Of a stretch of 64,000 nt of DNA, positions 33,339 through 45,358 are shown one piece after another. Origin of the DNA: Watersipora subatra (lineage: Eukaryota > Bryozoa > Gymnolaemata > Cheilostomatida > Watersiporidae); assembly GCF_963576615.1 (NCBI RefSeq), contig NC_088712.1, forward strand, positions 27,371,870 through 27,435,869, in the 5' to 3' direction. Numbering within the stretch: the first letter of the stretch is position 1; each line of letters starts with the position of its first letter. Both the position numbers and the translations under genes were made by a program. The notes under the pieces were generated by a model. It was not told where the DNA came from. It did not search any database and saw nothing but the letters and a program-made list of their open reading frames with translations.

Positions 33339-33687
33339 AGTTTAAATTTAATATGCTTGTGGACGTTTAAAGGAAAAAACTAATTATTCAATAATTTTAA
33401 TTTCAATTTTAGATTTAATTTATGCATAAACTCCTTTGCTTATGAACAGTTAAGTAGAAACCTATTTAAATAGTTTTAAATGTAAATTTATTACAAGGTC
33501 ATGTTTACCTTGAAATTAAATTATTTAAGTTGAACCTTAATTTAATTTAAATTTAGTTCAAAGTTATTTAAAGTTATACATTAACATAAGTTTAATCAAA
33601 TATTGAGTCTTTAGTCTCAGGCAATCGAAATATTAAAATACTACAGACAGCTAAAATAGAAATTTAATTCCTCAATTAAATCAAACC

Positions 33688-34799
33688 AATGATATACAGC
33701 CCTCAAGGATAACCGACGGCTATCATATTGACAAGGTTTAATGATCGTGCTCTGTCGGGATGAACCCGAAGACGGCACCCAAACAAACAAATATGCTGAA
33801 TAAAGCCCCTTGTAAATTTACAAATATTATGAACAATAGTGGCAATAGTGGTTATTTTACTAATCTGCAGGTTTCATTTTGTTGTCAAATAAATATACCG
33901 TAAGTCCTCATGCCCAAGCCGCACGACTTGTGCTCAAAAACAAATGACTCACGAAAGAAAAATCATTAAACGATCATTAAACTCAGCCCATATGATAGCC
34001 GACGGCTATCATATGGACGAGGTTTAATGATCGTGCTCTGTTGGGATGAACCCGAACGTGGCACCCAAACAAACAAATATGCTGATTAAAGCCCCTTGTA
34101 AATTTACAAATATTATGAACAATAGTGGTTATTTTACTAATCTGCAGGTTTCATTTTGTTGTCAAATAAATATAGTTGCCCAATATGTCACTGTTATGAC
34201 CAGTCAGTTGCCATTCACAAGCATTCACGATATTAATAGTCGCAATCGTAAAACAGCCCAAATTCGGTTTTATATTTAGATTTTGAGTATGAAAACTACA
34301 CTCCACAGCTTTCTCTCCTGTCCCATCTTATTGGCCATGTAAAACAATGTGACAAAGATGAAAGACTTTGTCATTTTATATTAAGGGTGGCAAAATATTA
34401 ATCAAAAACTAGGAAAAAATGGCCATTGTTTGGGTGATTTTGGGTAAATTATATTTAACTTTAAGCATATACTACGACACCTAAAACTTTCACAATTAGG
34501 AAAAGTAAATAATTTGAAATGTTTTATTTGCCATGGATCCTTTTTTTTTAGTTAGGTGTTGTCCCTAGATGGTAGAAACTCAAGGTTTGCTATTGCGAAT
34601 TGCGGGTTCTACTGACTGGATGAGCTAATGAAACGAGAACAACGAGTCATGTTTTCTAAAACCTAACAAGGCAATGCGACCGTCCGGCGAGAAATGTGTT
34701 AGCTCCGAAACTCAGGCTAGCACAATCCTAACAGAGCACGATCATTAAACCCCGCTCATATGATAGCTGTCGGCTATCCTTATGGGGCTGTATATCATT
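33688..34799. mobile_element. Non-autonomous element with ~65-bp terminal inverted repeats
   Basis: The left end (AATGATATACAGCCC, then GATAACCGACGGCTATCATAT and GGTTTAATGATCGTGCTCTG) is repeated inverted at the right end (CAGAGCACGATCATTAAACC ... GGGGCTGTATATCATT). Inside, about 185 bp are directly duplicated (33711-33898 and 33998-34173), and a MITE end is lodged between the two copies. There is no transposase ORF. The flanks show no clear target duplication, so the superfamily is unknown. Confidence 0.7.
33896..33964 (-). mobile_element. Solo end fragment of the 49-kb MITE family
   Basis: TACCGTAAGTCCTCATGC, CAAGCCGCACGACTTG, GACTCACGAAAGAAAAATC match the reverse complement of the right end of the MITE at 49273-49932. 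Only ~70 bp are present, and they are missing from the second copy of the surrounding duplication. Confidence 0.7.
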
Positions 34800-35033
34800 A
34801 ACTAATCTGAATTTTAAGTTTTACTTCAATTTAAATTTAAAATTAAATTTATTATTTAGATTAATTTTATTTAAATTTAAAAATTGAGTATTTAGTCACA
34901 AGCGATTAAAATATTAAAAACTACTTGGAATTTATATTTTCATCGGGTGGCACCCTATAACCAGACTACCCATATTTAGGTATCTTCCTAATATTACTAT
35001 TTTTCGCACCTGCAATTAGCTCTATTTTACACA

Positions 35034-36089
35034 TCATGAAAATAAAGTCATGAAAAACATTTTTACTGCATTCTTGGATTTGATGAAAAGTTTATCACAA
35101 CGACATGTATTGTGTAGTCTGATGTTGCCTTTCTTGCAGAGATCTTTAGCTGACTCTATAAGCTCCTTTGCTTCTTGCTCACTACTGACTGATATCAATC
35201 CGTCATCTACATATAGAGATTGTTGAATGAAGTCTGCAGCTTTTGGATGTGTGCTCTGGTGTTTCTGTGCCAGATATCTCAATCCGAATGTGGCGCAACC
35301 AGGTGAAGATGTAGCGCCGAAAAGGTGCACAACCATTCTGTATACCTTGACTGTCTCCATTTTGTCATCCCACCACAGGAATCTGAAGTAGTCTCTGTCA
35401 TGCTCCGCCACCCGAAACTGATGAAACATTTTCTCGATGTCACACATGATGGCAATTTTCTTTGCTCTGAATCTCAGAAGCACTCCTAATAATCCGTTCA
35501 GGAGATTGGGACCTTGCAGTAAGTGGTCGTTGATGGACTGTTGTCTGAACTTCGCACTGCCATCAAATACTACTCTGATCTTGTCAGGTTTCTTTGAGTG
35601 AAAAACTGCGAAGTGTGGTAAAAACCAACACTCTCCTTTCTTTCCAGGTGTAGTGACCTCTTCTGCATGACCCTGATCCAGTAAGTTGGTCATAAACTCT
35701 GTGTACTGCTGTCTGAACATAGGTTTGCTTTGGAGTTTTTTTCCTAGTAGATGGAGTCGTTTCTCGGCCATCTTTTGGTTGTCTGGTAGATCGGTAGGTC
35801 TCTCACGAAACGGCAGTGGCATGGTGACAAAGTCCTCAGAATCCTGGTGGATGTTCTTGCTCAGGTGTTGCAGAAATGATCTATCTTCCATAGAGATTGC
35901 TTTGCTATGGTCTTTAATGTCTGTGAAATCTGTCTGCATGATCTTTGTAATCTCGTTTGAAAAACTATTTTCCTTTATCGTTGTTTTGCATTCAAAAGCT
36001 AGCTGATTTCCAGCCTCTGACTCTTTCATGATTACTCTGTGACTGATTCCTAATCTATCTGCACTTTCTCTCTGGTCTACTGTACCCAC
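35034..36089 (-). pseudogene. BEL/Pao reverse transcriptase, truncated
   Basis: 351 codons. The Pao RT pattern is clear: WFLPHFAVFHSKKPDKIRVV, FDGSAKF, NDHLLQGPNLLNGLLGVL, CDIEKMFHQFRV with the first catalytic Asp, FLWWDD, HLFGATSSP and the catalytic box QSLYVDDGL. The frame ends shortly after the thumb (HNTCRCDKL). Upstream, PLPFRERPTDLPDN is the typical Pao linker. It would copy RNA into cDNA if complete. Here the C-terminal domains are gone. Confidence 0.85.
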
Positions 36090-36187
36090 GATGCTCTATC
36101 CCAATTCCGTCTTGACAGCGTAAGGAACATTACCCTCTGCTCTGATGGTCTCTATTGTTGCTAAGGCACTCATGCAATCATATCCTA

Positions 36188-37009
36188 TCAGCAGACCAGC
36201 ATCACACTCAAAGAGTTTTTTAGCTCATTCTCCACCTGTTGGAGATGAGGCCAGGAAGTAGTTTTGCTTCTTGTAGGAACATGATCTTTGTCAAATGGAA
36301 TAAACTGTCTTGTGTATGTTGGTGGAAGGTTCAGTTTCTTAGACTGCCTGTATCCTCTTACTTGAAGGTTACTGATCTTCATACTTTCTGCTGTTTCTTT
36401 CTTGGAAGTGAGGGTAGTGATTGTCAGGTTTGTTTTAGTTGCTGGGCATTTGAGCTTGTCAAACAGGTTGTCTAACATGAAGGTAGAGCTGCTCTGGGTA
36501 TCGAGCATGGCATAGGTAAGTAGTTCCTGATGAGGTTTATTCTTGTGTGACACCCAAACAGGTACAATCATTGCTGATGTAAATCCGTCTGTTGTGCTCT
36601 GTACTTTGCCGCAGGTTTGAACAGTTTCAATATTTTCTTTCTTCTTTTCTTCAGGTTTCTCCTCGGTATGTAGGCAGTCAGGGTGGCGTCTGGAGCATTT
36701 GGTACACTGCGCTCTATTCTGACACATTTTGTACGAGTGACCAGGCTGCAGGCAACCAAAGCATAGCCGCTTCTCTTTGATCAGTTTTATCACCTCTGCG
36801 TGAGGCTTCCTGCGTAGATGGCCACAGTCAACACTCATATGATTGGTCATTTCACAGTTGTAGCAAAAATTATGGGAAGGCCGACTTGAAGTTTTCTTCT
36901 CGGTAAGTGTCTTCTCTGTTGATTTGACAGTTAGTGTAGCTGTCTTTTTGGGTTTGTTGTTTATAGCTGGCTTCACCATTGCAGTAGCACCACGACCTTC
37001 TGTTGTCAC
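36188..37009 (-). pseudogene. BEL/Pao Gag nucleocapsid and protease
   Basis: 273 codons. Zinc knuckles CYNCEMTNHMSVDC, CFGCLQPGHSYKMC and CTKCSRRHPDCLH lie in residues ~48-117. The protease active site has the form YAMLDTQSSSTFM, with the DTQ variant common in BEL/Pao. In frame with the gag ORF to the right across a single TAG. A frameshift before RT breaks the polyprotein. Confidence 0.8.
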
Positions 37010-37111
37010 CTCTGTCCCATTAACTTCTACTTCATCTTGTAGAAATTCCGTCAGGTCTTTCAGCTTTGGATATATTTTGTGTTTGCGTTTGTACGACGTG
37101 ACTTTTCTCTT

Positions 37112-37900
37112 CTATTGATTGACTAGCCAGTCTGGTAGCTTATCGACTACCTTTCGTATCTCACTCCAATCATTTAGTGAGCACAAAGCTGGAACGTCAT
37201 CCATGGTAATTAGGCACTGATGCAGAAATTCTGAATAGTCGATGAGTGCATTGTGGTCTTTACCACCAATCTTTGGCCAGCTGTCCAATTCTTTCTTGTA
37301 GGCATCGCATATCTTGAAGTCATCGCCAAACTTCTCTCTCGAAGCCTGTCGAGCTTGTTTGGTAGCATTAGGTGACTTCAATCTGAAGTAGCGCTGTATC
37401 GTTTTTCTAGCTGGACCTGCTACGCTTCTCTGCAGATGTCTCATCTTTTCCTCTTCAGATATTCCACTTTTGTCGACTACTGCTGAAAATGCCATCTCCC
37501 AGTCAGCATACTCCAGAGGATCTCCATTGAACACGTACAGGCTGGTTACTGGTACTCTTTGCAGCTCCATGCTCTGCGCAAAACTTGTAGCAATCGCCTG
37601 TGCGAACTCCTTGGCTAGTGCTATACCTCCATGCGTGTCTTGACTAGAGCAGCTTAGAAGGTCTGTTTCTTTACTGCTAGTTTCCCTTTTCATTGCCTCA
37701 ACCAAAGCTCGTGTTTTGGAAACAGCTGACTTAACAGATTGATTGTGAACGGATGGTGTGGTGTGTATACTGGATTTTTGTTCTACCACACTGTCCTCTT
37801 CTTCAGAGTTTGCCCCTTCGTCATTACATTCTTCTGCAGCGAAGAGTAGCTGATTTGCTTTCCGAGTGAGGCTTCTGATATCCTGGCTAATCTTGTCCAT
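37112..37900 (-). pseudogene. BEL/Pao Gag (DUF1759-like)
   Basis: 262 codons. The conserved part is VTSLYVFNGDPLEYADWEMAF, EEKMRHLQRSVAGPA, REKFGDDFKICDAYK and CSLNDWSEIRKVVDKLPDW, the pattern of the DUF1759-type gag of BEL elements. The N-terminus is acidic and Ser-rich. The natural frame continues beyond the TAG at 37112-37114 into the nucleocapsid. Confidence 0.8.
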
Positions 37901-38010
37901 GTCCTGTTGAGTACTGCCATACAGCTTTCCATCTGATCATCTGCGTAAATCTTCGTATACTTGGATTATTTCCTGATCCACTTTTGCTAGGGTGCTGATC
38001 CAGGTCTCCA

Positions 38011-39536
38011 GCTTTGTGGTGAAATAAATGTTCAAAACAGTCTACAAATCTTTTACTAGTTAACTTATGGCAAGCTTCCTATTGATCATCTTTTATCTAA
38101 AGAAGTACAATTCATAATAAATGCTTTAGCAACTGAGTAACTCTGATCTTTTTGCAACTATTCAATTTTTTTCATGTGGACCTAGTAAAAAATTCATAAA
38201 AAACTTGGTTCATACTTGAATTTCATCTCACATCTTGGTTGATTACTGAAAGATTTTTCTGACAGACTTTTAAATATTCCACCTATAGTTCTCTGTTGTT
38301 TCTAAAACTTTTAAACCTATATTGTTGCAGTACTCAGTGCCATTCGTTTTAAGAAGTTTTAAGAAAACAGCACTTGTACAAGACAAACTAGAGCCTCGAG
38401 AGTTTTTTTTTTTTATTAAATAATACAATTTTTCTGTTATTCAGCATTGTAGCTGTACCAGGTTATGTCTAAGGGTGTGCGTCTACGGGTGCAATAGGAC
38501 TAGACACAATTCTTTGAGGTTGAATAGGTTATTTTATTATGCGTGCCAGTTCTTGGTATGCACCGTGAAAGCTAAAATAAAAGTCGTAATGTTAAGAGCA
38601 AAATACGTAAAATCGGCAAGAATGCGATAGGAAATACGTTTATAAAAAAAAAGATTAGTAATTACCTTTTGCCCTTTAATGTTCTGGTACGGCTAGGTTT
38701 GTGTTAGTTTATAATCATATATGAGTTGTCTCGCCGTAGTGGTTTCTAACTAATAAAGAAAACAGATTTTAAGAAATATTAATACGCAAATAATTCAAGT
38801 TGGTTAAAAAGAAAAACGACAAAATCAGAAATTGGATAAATATTAAATGGTAAATACCTTGTACTTAAGAATAGAGTGGTATAGTTCTCCAATACACGGT
38901 ATATTAACTCAACCAAACTACAGAGACCGGTGTGACCAACTGATCTGCACTAGATGAAAAGCGTAGGTAATCCTAAGCCGTTCTGCATGACTAACTGAGA
39001 AAACGGCACTAAAACTATCGGCCGATACCGCCCCGTGACCGGACGCATCGCAACGGCGAAAACGCACCCCAGCCAAATAGTTTCACTGCACCACTCACAC
39101 GCATTGACTCAGCATTGTTAGTTTCGTTAAGGCATAAATTAACTAAGTTAAATATAAGGGTTAGTCCAATATAAAAGGCTTTCCTTTACAAGCATAATAT
39201 GGTTTCCTATAGAGTCACCCAAATCAAGTACTATTGGTCATACTTAGTTTTTTACAAAATGCTAATAATATATTATTAGTTCTTTATAACTGGAATTTCT
39301 GTAATAGTAGTTTTTAGTTATACTGAAGTATACCTCTTAAAATACGCAAGTAATTGCAGGTGTCTAGTAGAATGATTTTAGATTGACCATCTGTCCGATA
39401 CCAAGTTTTACAGATACTTGATTGACACTTATTGATATGAATAAGAAGCACGCACCGACCTAAGAGTTGTATGTTTTCAAAAACTTTTGTATCCAGTGCT
39501 TTGTAATTCATGACTGAGCTCTTTTATAATTAATAA
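38011..39536. other. Intergenic, possible 5' flank of the BEL element
   Basis: No ORF of interest. A 5' LTR for the BEL element would be expected here but I found no direct repeat partner. Confidence 0.35.
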
Positions 39537-39785
39537 ATGAATGCCCGGCGTTGCTCGAGCTATAAAATGTTTTTGCACAAAAAATCTATTTTCAATCAAC
39601 ATACATTATACATGTACAACGTTTACTATTGTAATTTTTTATTGAAAGCGTTTCTTTATTTCTGCATAACGCATTTAAACTAGCTTGTTGCAGATTTTTA
39701 ATTCCTAAAACTTTAGCGTTGAGAGTGGAAAGATGGACAGACAGAAGACAGACAAACATTGAGATTTACATATATAGATGAATAA
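39537..39785 (+). repeat. SINE/RTE-like repeat tail
   Basis: Begins with ATGCCCGGCGTTGCTCGAG, a GC-rich motif standing out from AT-rich flanks, and ends with GACAGACAGAAGACAGAC followed by ACATATATAGATGAATAAA. This GC-rich start and tetranucleotide-plus-AT end resemble short interspersed repeats seen in invertebrates. The family is not assigned. Confidence 0.4.
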
Positions 39786-42700
39786 ACAAGAAGAACAACA
39801 ACAAAGACTTATAGTAATCGATTGACCAAACTTGTGACCCGTTTTGGATTATCCAATAAAAGGCGGGTCAGTGGAAAAGATCAAGCGCATGCCTATTAGC
39901 GAACAATAGCAAAAAATGAAGTGAACACACAAGCTAACAATCTTATGTGTACTGCTTATTCATTGTGAAGGAACTTAGAGTTGAATGATCAGCGTCTAGC
40001 AGCAACTCCACAAACTAATTAAAGGCTATATACAAATTAGGCCGGGAGATCGAGGTTATTATAACAAAATTGTGTGACTATTTTTAAAAGCAAACAACTA
40101 GACCTTCTACTTCATTGCTATCTAGCAAATATCTAAACTGAACTGCAGAACCAGTTCTGGCTAGTGAGATGACTTGCATGTAACAAGCTGAATTTTAAGA
40201 TTTTATATTGCAATGAAAAAGCGCAAACTCATTGGTATGTCTGACATACTTCCCGGTGTTTTTTTTGCAGAAATTTCTAAGAAATTCCGCACAATACCGT
40301 ATTGCTGGATGCATATGTTGCTCCCTTTTGATGTACGCTTTGCACACTCTTGTCATCTCAAAAACAAACTCTAGCACAAATTCAGGTGAAATCGCATACA
40401 CTTCTTTAAAAGTCACATTTTTAATATAATATAATTTTGTTTCTTTATAAACTCTTGAACATGATGAATGCTACTCATAGACTGGCATTTCTGTTTACGT
40501 CAATTTAACTTGTTGGGTAATAATGTAAATGACTGATTCCGGTAGCTGCGTCAGCTTTACTTCACTAACAAGGGAGACGCAACCTGAGCTACTGGTCTGC
40601 CTTATCCAAGGCCTTATTGACACGCCAAGAGTGGTCAAGTCAGTCCAAAATAAACACCTGGTAGTCAGGCTTACTCCGAAACTAATACTGGCCTGCCCTC
40701 TAGGTCCCTATGTTAGGCTAGTCTAGATCCGACTAGCGGCTTGCCCTAGAACTTGATTTCTTATGCCATGGCACACCCAATCAAGTCTAGACAAAGCCGT
40801 GGATCAATCCCTTGCCTTATAGAGCCACCCTGGCAGTTCCGTCTAATGGTTACAATGAGCCTGCTTGTGCAATCGTTGAGCCAACCAGGCAAGCGTCAAT
40901 ATAATCAGTCATGCGAGTATAGTAGTTTTATTTATGATAGCTTTAGCAACATGCATATACAAGACTGAGTGATATCAAGCACCCTAGTGCACTCGTGCTG
41001 GCTTTGTATAGCGGTCTAACTACGCCCACCAGTCTACTTACAACACAAAGAATGATCTGGATATAATAGGATTTGCACACAGGATAAGCATAAGATTATA
41101 TAATTGAAATGGAAGTTCAGGAAATTCAGGCAAGTGCTAATAAGGATATAATACGTGTAAATAGTTGGTGTGTAAATAGTATACGTCCCAGTCCTCCACA
41201 ATTACTTTAGTTGAGTTTTACCACTACTTGAGGTTCACAACTGAGTTTGTGAGTTTTGTTACTTACCTGATAAATTCAAATTGAGGAAAATAATGTCGAA
41301 TTATCATAACAATGGAAAATCATAAACAGCCTGACCTACCAGTAATTACATTGACAGATTTGAGCCTGTTCAAAGGACTGATTATTTAGAGCCTCAGCAT
41401 TAGCATCATAAAAGATTTTTCAGTTGACTGGTAAAAAGAGTTAAAACAGCGGCGTAGCTATATGCTTAAATATTACTTCTGTACAACATTGAAGGGCACA
41501 CCACAAAAACCTTGGTTTCCTCAAGGTGTAATCAAATGCATGACATACAATGTTTGTGGCCACTTTGCACCTTTTTTGGTTCACAATTTCATTGCCCTTC
41601 GGCTGAGAGAACTTGCATTCTATTTACTCTGATTCAGAAGCCGTTGCATTATTATAGCAGGAACCAATTGGATAAATAATTACTTTTGGAGTTGGCAAAT
41701 GGCTAGACATATCGAGTGGTTTGTTATAAACAGTTTGTGGCCAGAAAGTAATTGGACTATACCAAACTAAAGTAAATATCTAAAAAATCTTAGACTGATC
41801 ATAAACTGAAGGTTATCAGCAGAAAGGCATTGAGATGTAAACAGCTGTCGGCATTTACATGTTTCCATGTCCTAAAATAAATAATAACTTTGTTGTGTTA
41901 ACAGGTGAGCAAAATTTTTTATAGCTAAACTAGCCAATGTACTGATATATTTCAAAATCACCAATAAAACGTTATACATGTACCTACTTCTAGAGCTTTC
42001 AATTCGTATGAATTCCAAAATTTTAGTAAATTTTCCGCTAAACAACACAACCGACATGTGTTAATGTGCAAAGGGACAGAAGCACCAAAGAGCCTGAAAC
42101 AACTTACCGGTATGTCTACTCATCGATAGTTTGCTGCGCATGCTCAAAGAACTTTCCGCGCAACTTAACCATTGGTTTTGTCGTTTGCAACACAAAACGC
42201 ATAAATTTGAAGATATGAAATAAAAAATTATGATGATAAAATTAAAGGTTTAGTATAACATTACAATTTAGCTTTAAGTGTCTGTTTAATAAACTGAATT
42301 CATTTAAATTAAATTCAAAGTTTCTGTTACACAGCATCACAAAAGTTCACTGTACCAAACATGTTGCTGTGAGACTGGGCATAGCTCTCTTGGGGGTGGG
42401 GAAGGAGAGAGAGGAGACTTAAATAAATTTTGAAACTTTAATGCTTCAATTAAAAATAAATTTTCTATTGTGTTAATATTTATAGTGTTGCCATTTTTTG
42501 TTGCATCTAGTAAAATATTGATAGTTTGGTTTGCGTGAGCCGATCTAACTAAACTAACTTTACGATACTAACGATACTACTAACGATAAACTAAGGATAC
42601 TAACTTTAAACTCTTGAAATTGGGTTTAAATGAAGCTGTGAAATTCTTCCAGCTCTTGTCTGTGTTCAAGGGATTGCCAGTTTCTACTTAAAATTTTGAC

Positions 42701-42907
42701 AGAAATATAATTTAGTCTACTAAAGCCATATATGTTCATATAAAAACCTTATGATTATTTTTTTCTAATAATCTAATTAACTAAGTATTTTAGATCGGGT
42801 ACCATATCTTTCACGTGTATTCATTATAAGCAAGCAAATATCAAATAAGCAGTTCACTTAGCTAGAGAGGAAGCGTTTTTGAAGGTCAAAAGGGGTGGCA
42901 TTTAATC
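39786..42907. other. Intergenic sequence
   Basis: No convincing exon. The block 40529-41030 is GC-richer than its surroundings and has short open frames on the plus strand, but no recognisable protein pattern. Confidence 0.4.
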
Positions 42908-42912
42908 CCGAG

Positions 42913-43083
42913 TGTAGTGTTGTGGTAAAGTGTTTGTTTATATAAACACTATGTCATCCTAGGTGGCCTTATTGTTAGCTCATTATCCATCCTATGCTAT
43001 CTTATCTTATGGTAATAAAGCAGTCTAGATTTGCACACCAAAGCAGAGAGTCTAATACTATATACGCAGAACACAACTCTACA
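42913..43083 (+). repeat. 5' LTR of element C
   Basis: 171 bp, TGTAGTG...CTCTACA. TATATAAA (42939-42946) is a candidate TATA box and AATAAA (43014-43019) a polyadenylation signal, giving a compact U3-R-U5. Confidence 0.95.
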
Positions 43084-43084
43084 A

Positions 43085-43098
43085 TGGCGACGAGAATA
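43085..43098 (+). promoter_or_regulatory. Primer binding site of element C
   Basis: TGGCGACGAGAAT one base after the LTR. The first ten bases complement the 3' end of a serine tRNA with the CCA tail, as recalled from conserved tRNA-Ser sequences. Later bases match less well. Confidence 0.55.
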
Positions 43099-43125
43099 AT
43101 TTAAGAGTATAATTTCGACGTGGCA

Positions 43126-44267
43126 ATGGCAAGTAATGTGCCAGTACTTAGCGGCAAGGCAGAGGCCTTTGTTGAAAGACTGGAAAGTTATTTCATTATC
43201 CAGGGAACTGCGGATGACAAGAAAAAGCATATACTTATCATGGGTCTACAGGAAAGCCAGTATGAGACGCTGTCGGATCTTACGGCACCGGATAAACCAA
43301 AGGATAAGTCGTTCGACCAGTTGAAAGCCCTTCTTGTGCCTCACTTTGGTGTGTCTAAAACAAGATGGTGGAGAGGGCGAAGTTTTGCAAGGTGAGAAGA
43401 GGTAACGAAGAGTCAATGAGTGACTTTGTTGTCAGGTTGAGAGCTCAGGCTAAAACATGTGAATTTGCTGCAACGTTAGAAGAGAATATTGTGGAACAAT
43501 TCCGTATAGGAGTAAACAGCAGATCGGTTAGAGACAGAATTGGAGCTATGCCAAATGAAAAACAGTCAGATTTGAAGGAATTGATAACGGTGGCACAGCA
43601 AGTGGAGATAGATGAAAAGATGGATAAAATGTCAGTTAGCGAGCCAGAGACTGTTTCCGCTGTGGGTGGTGCAAGGCACAGAGAATACAACAACAAGAAC
43701 AAAGTGAACGGTGATCCTATGAATGAGAGAACGTGCTTCAGGTGCAATAGGAAAGGACATCTCAGTACCAGCAAACTATGCCCAGCTACAAGTCGTAGGT
43801 GTAACAGCTGTAGACAGTTCGGACATTTCTCTGGTAGCAAGTATTGTAAAAGAAAGGCAATACGGTCTACAGTAGAAGTAGAGGAGGCAGAACAGCAAGA
43901 CGACCTGTTCAGCATAAACCAGATTCGTTCTAAAATGCCTCGATGTACTGTTACAATCATGGGGGAGGCAGTGCCATTCATTCTTGATACAGGGGCTTGT
44001 AGTAATATTATTGACAGGCAGACTTATGAGAAGATACAAAACAAAGTTCATCTTCAACCAGCGGTCAGTGAACTGTTTGCATATGGCAGTGATAAGCAGT
44101 TGGAAATTTTGGGAAGATTTGACACTAGAGTAGAATGTAACAATAGATTTGCTGATGCAGTTTTTATGTTTTTGAAGGCTCTGCTAAATGTCTTCTTAGT
44201 GGCAAAACTGCTAGTGATTTGCTATTGTTATCGTACAGTGATGATGTGCACATGCTTTCAAATGTAA
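43126..44267 (+). pseudogene. gag: Gag and protease of element C, frameshifted
   Basis: First ATG after the LTR is at 43126. The first frame (to 43395) encodes a gag N-terminal domain (SGKAEAFVERLESYF, ILIMGLQESQYETLSDL). A one-base-type shift near 43365-43395 moves to the frame 43365-44267, with RLRAQAKTCEF, two zinc knuckles (CFRCNRKGHLSTSKLC and CNSCRQFGHFSGSKYC) and a protease active site FILDTGACSNII. Near 44160 the frame shifts again into RT. Each break looks like a simple indel. Confidence 0.85.
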
Positions 44268-45358
44268 TGCCTGAATCTTATGATATTGTGAAGTGTTTTC
44301 CAGAAGTATTTAGAGGGGTGGGAAAACTAAAGGGTTACAGCGCAAAATTTCATATTGACGCTAGTGTAACTCCAGTGGCTCAACCAGTGCGTAGGCTACC
44401 GCTAGGTATTCGTTCTAAAGTGAAAGCAAAACTTGACGAGTTGTTAGCAAATGACATCATAGAGCCTGTTGCGGGGGTTGGTACTTCATGGATGAGTCCT
44501 TTGGTCGTGGTTATGCAGGACAACGGCGATGTCAGGCAAACGGTTGACATGCGGAGGGCAAATGAAGCAATTATGCGTGAAAGGCACCCAATACCTATTA
44601 CTAAAGAAATCCTGGCTAATCTTGAAGGAAGTAAGGTTTTTTCAAAGTTAGATCTCAAACAAGGGTTTCATCAAGTGGAACTAGAGGAGGGGTCGAGGGA
44701 GATAACAACCTTTGTCTCACCCTTTGGTATCTACAGGTATAAAAGATTGACTATGGGGGTCAATGCTAGTCCGGAGCATTTTCAATATGTGATGCAGCAA
44801 GCCTTAGCAGGTCTTGAGGGGGTACAAAACTTGGAAGATGATATTCTGCTACATGCAAGTAGTCTGCAAGAACACGACAAGAGATTACATGCTTTGTTGA
44901 AGAGGCTCAGTGATGTAGGGCTAACACTAAATCCTCGCAAGTGTAGGTTTAGGACATCCTCTGCGAAATTCTTAGGCTATGTTGTGTCAGATAAGGGCGT
45001 GTCACCTGACCCAGACAAAATAAGGTCCATTATTAACTTCCGAGCACCTACTAATGCTACTGATTGTAGAAGCTTTATGGGACTAGTAAATTTTGTTGGA
45101 AAATTCATACCAGATTTGGCTACAATATCTGAACCAATACGTCGACTTATGGTTAAAGGTGCTTGCTTTTCATGGGGCACCACACAAAATGCTGCATTTT
45201 GTAAAATCAAAGAACTGATGTCTAATAGTGAAACTTTGGCCCACTTTGACCCTAAGTGTAGCACTCAACTTATTGCCGATGCATCACCATTTGGTATAGG
45301 CGCTGTATTGGTTCAGGTACAAAATGGAAATGATAGGGTTATAGCTTATGGCCACTGA
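44219..45358 (+). pseudogene. pol: Reverse transcriptase and start of RNase H, element C
   Basis: 379 codons. RT motifs in order: DELLANDIIEPV, WMSPLVVV, RQTVDMRRANEAI, FSKLDLKQGFHQVEL with the first catalytic Asp (D145), LTMGVNASPEHFQ, the catalytic pair at NLEDDIL (D207, D208) and KFLGYVVSDKGVS. RNase H starts with LIADASPFGIGAVL. The frame ends at TGA 45356-45358, and coding continues in the same frame, so it is a single nonsense change. Confidence 0.9.

Larger units (their letters stand above)
35034..38010 (-). mobile_element. Truncated BEL/Pao retrotransposon
   Basis: Minus-strand element with gag, protease and RT only. RNase H and integrase are absent on the left, where RT runs into unrelated sequence at ~35030. 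No LTR pair was identified. Three open frames are separated by a stop (37112-37114) and a frameshift plus stop (36090-36187). The gag-like frame can be followed upstream to about 38010 past another stop near 37937. Confidence 0.85.

Noticed and set aside
40529..41030. Possible host exon in a GC-richer block
   Set aside because: Short frames without domain pattern or consistent splice sites.
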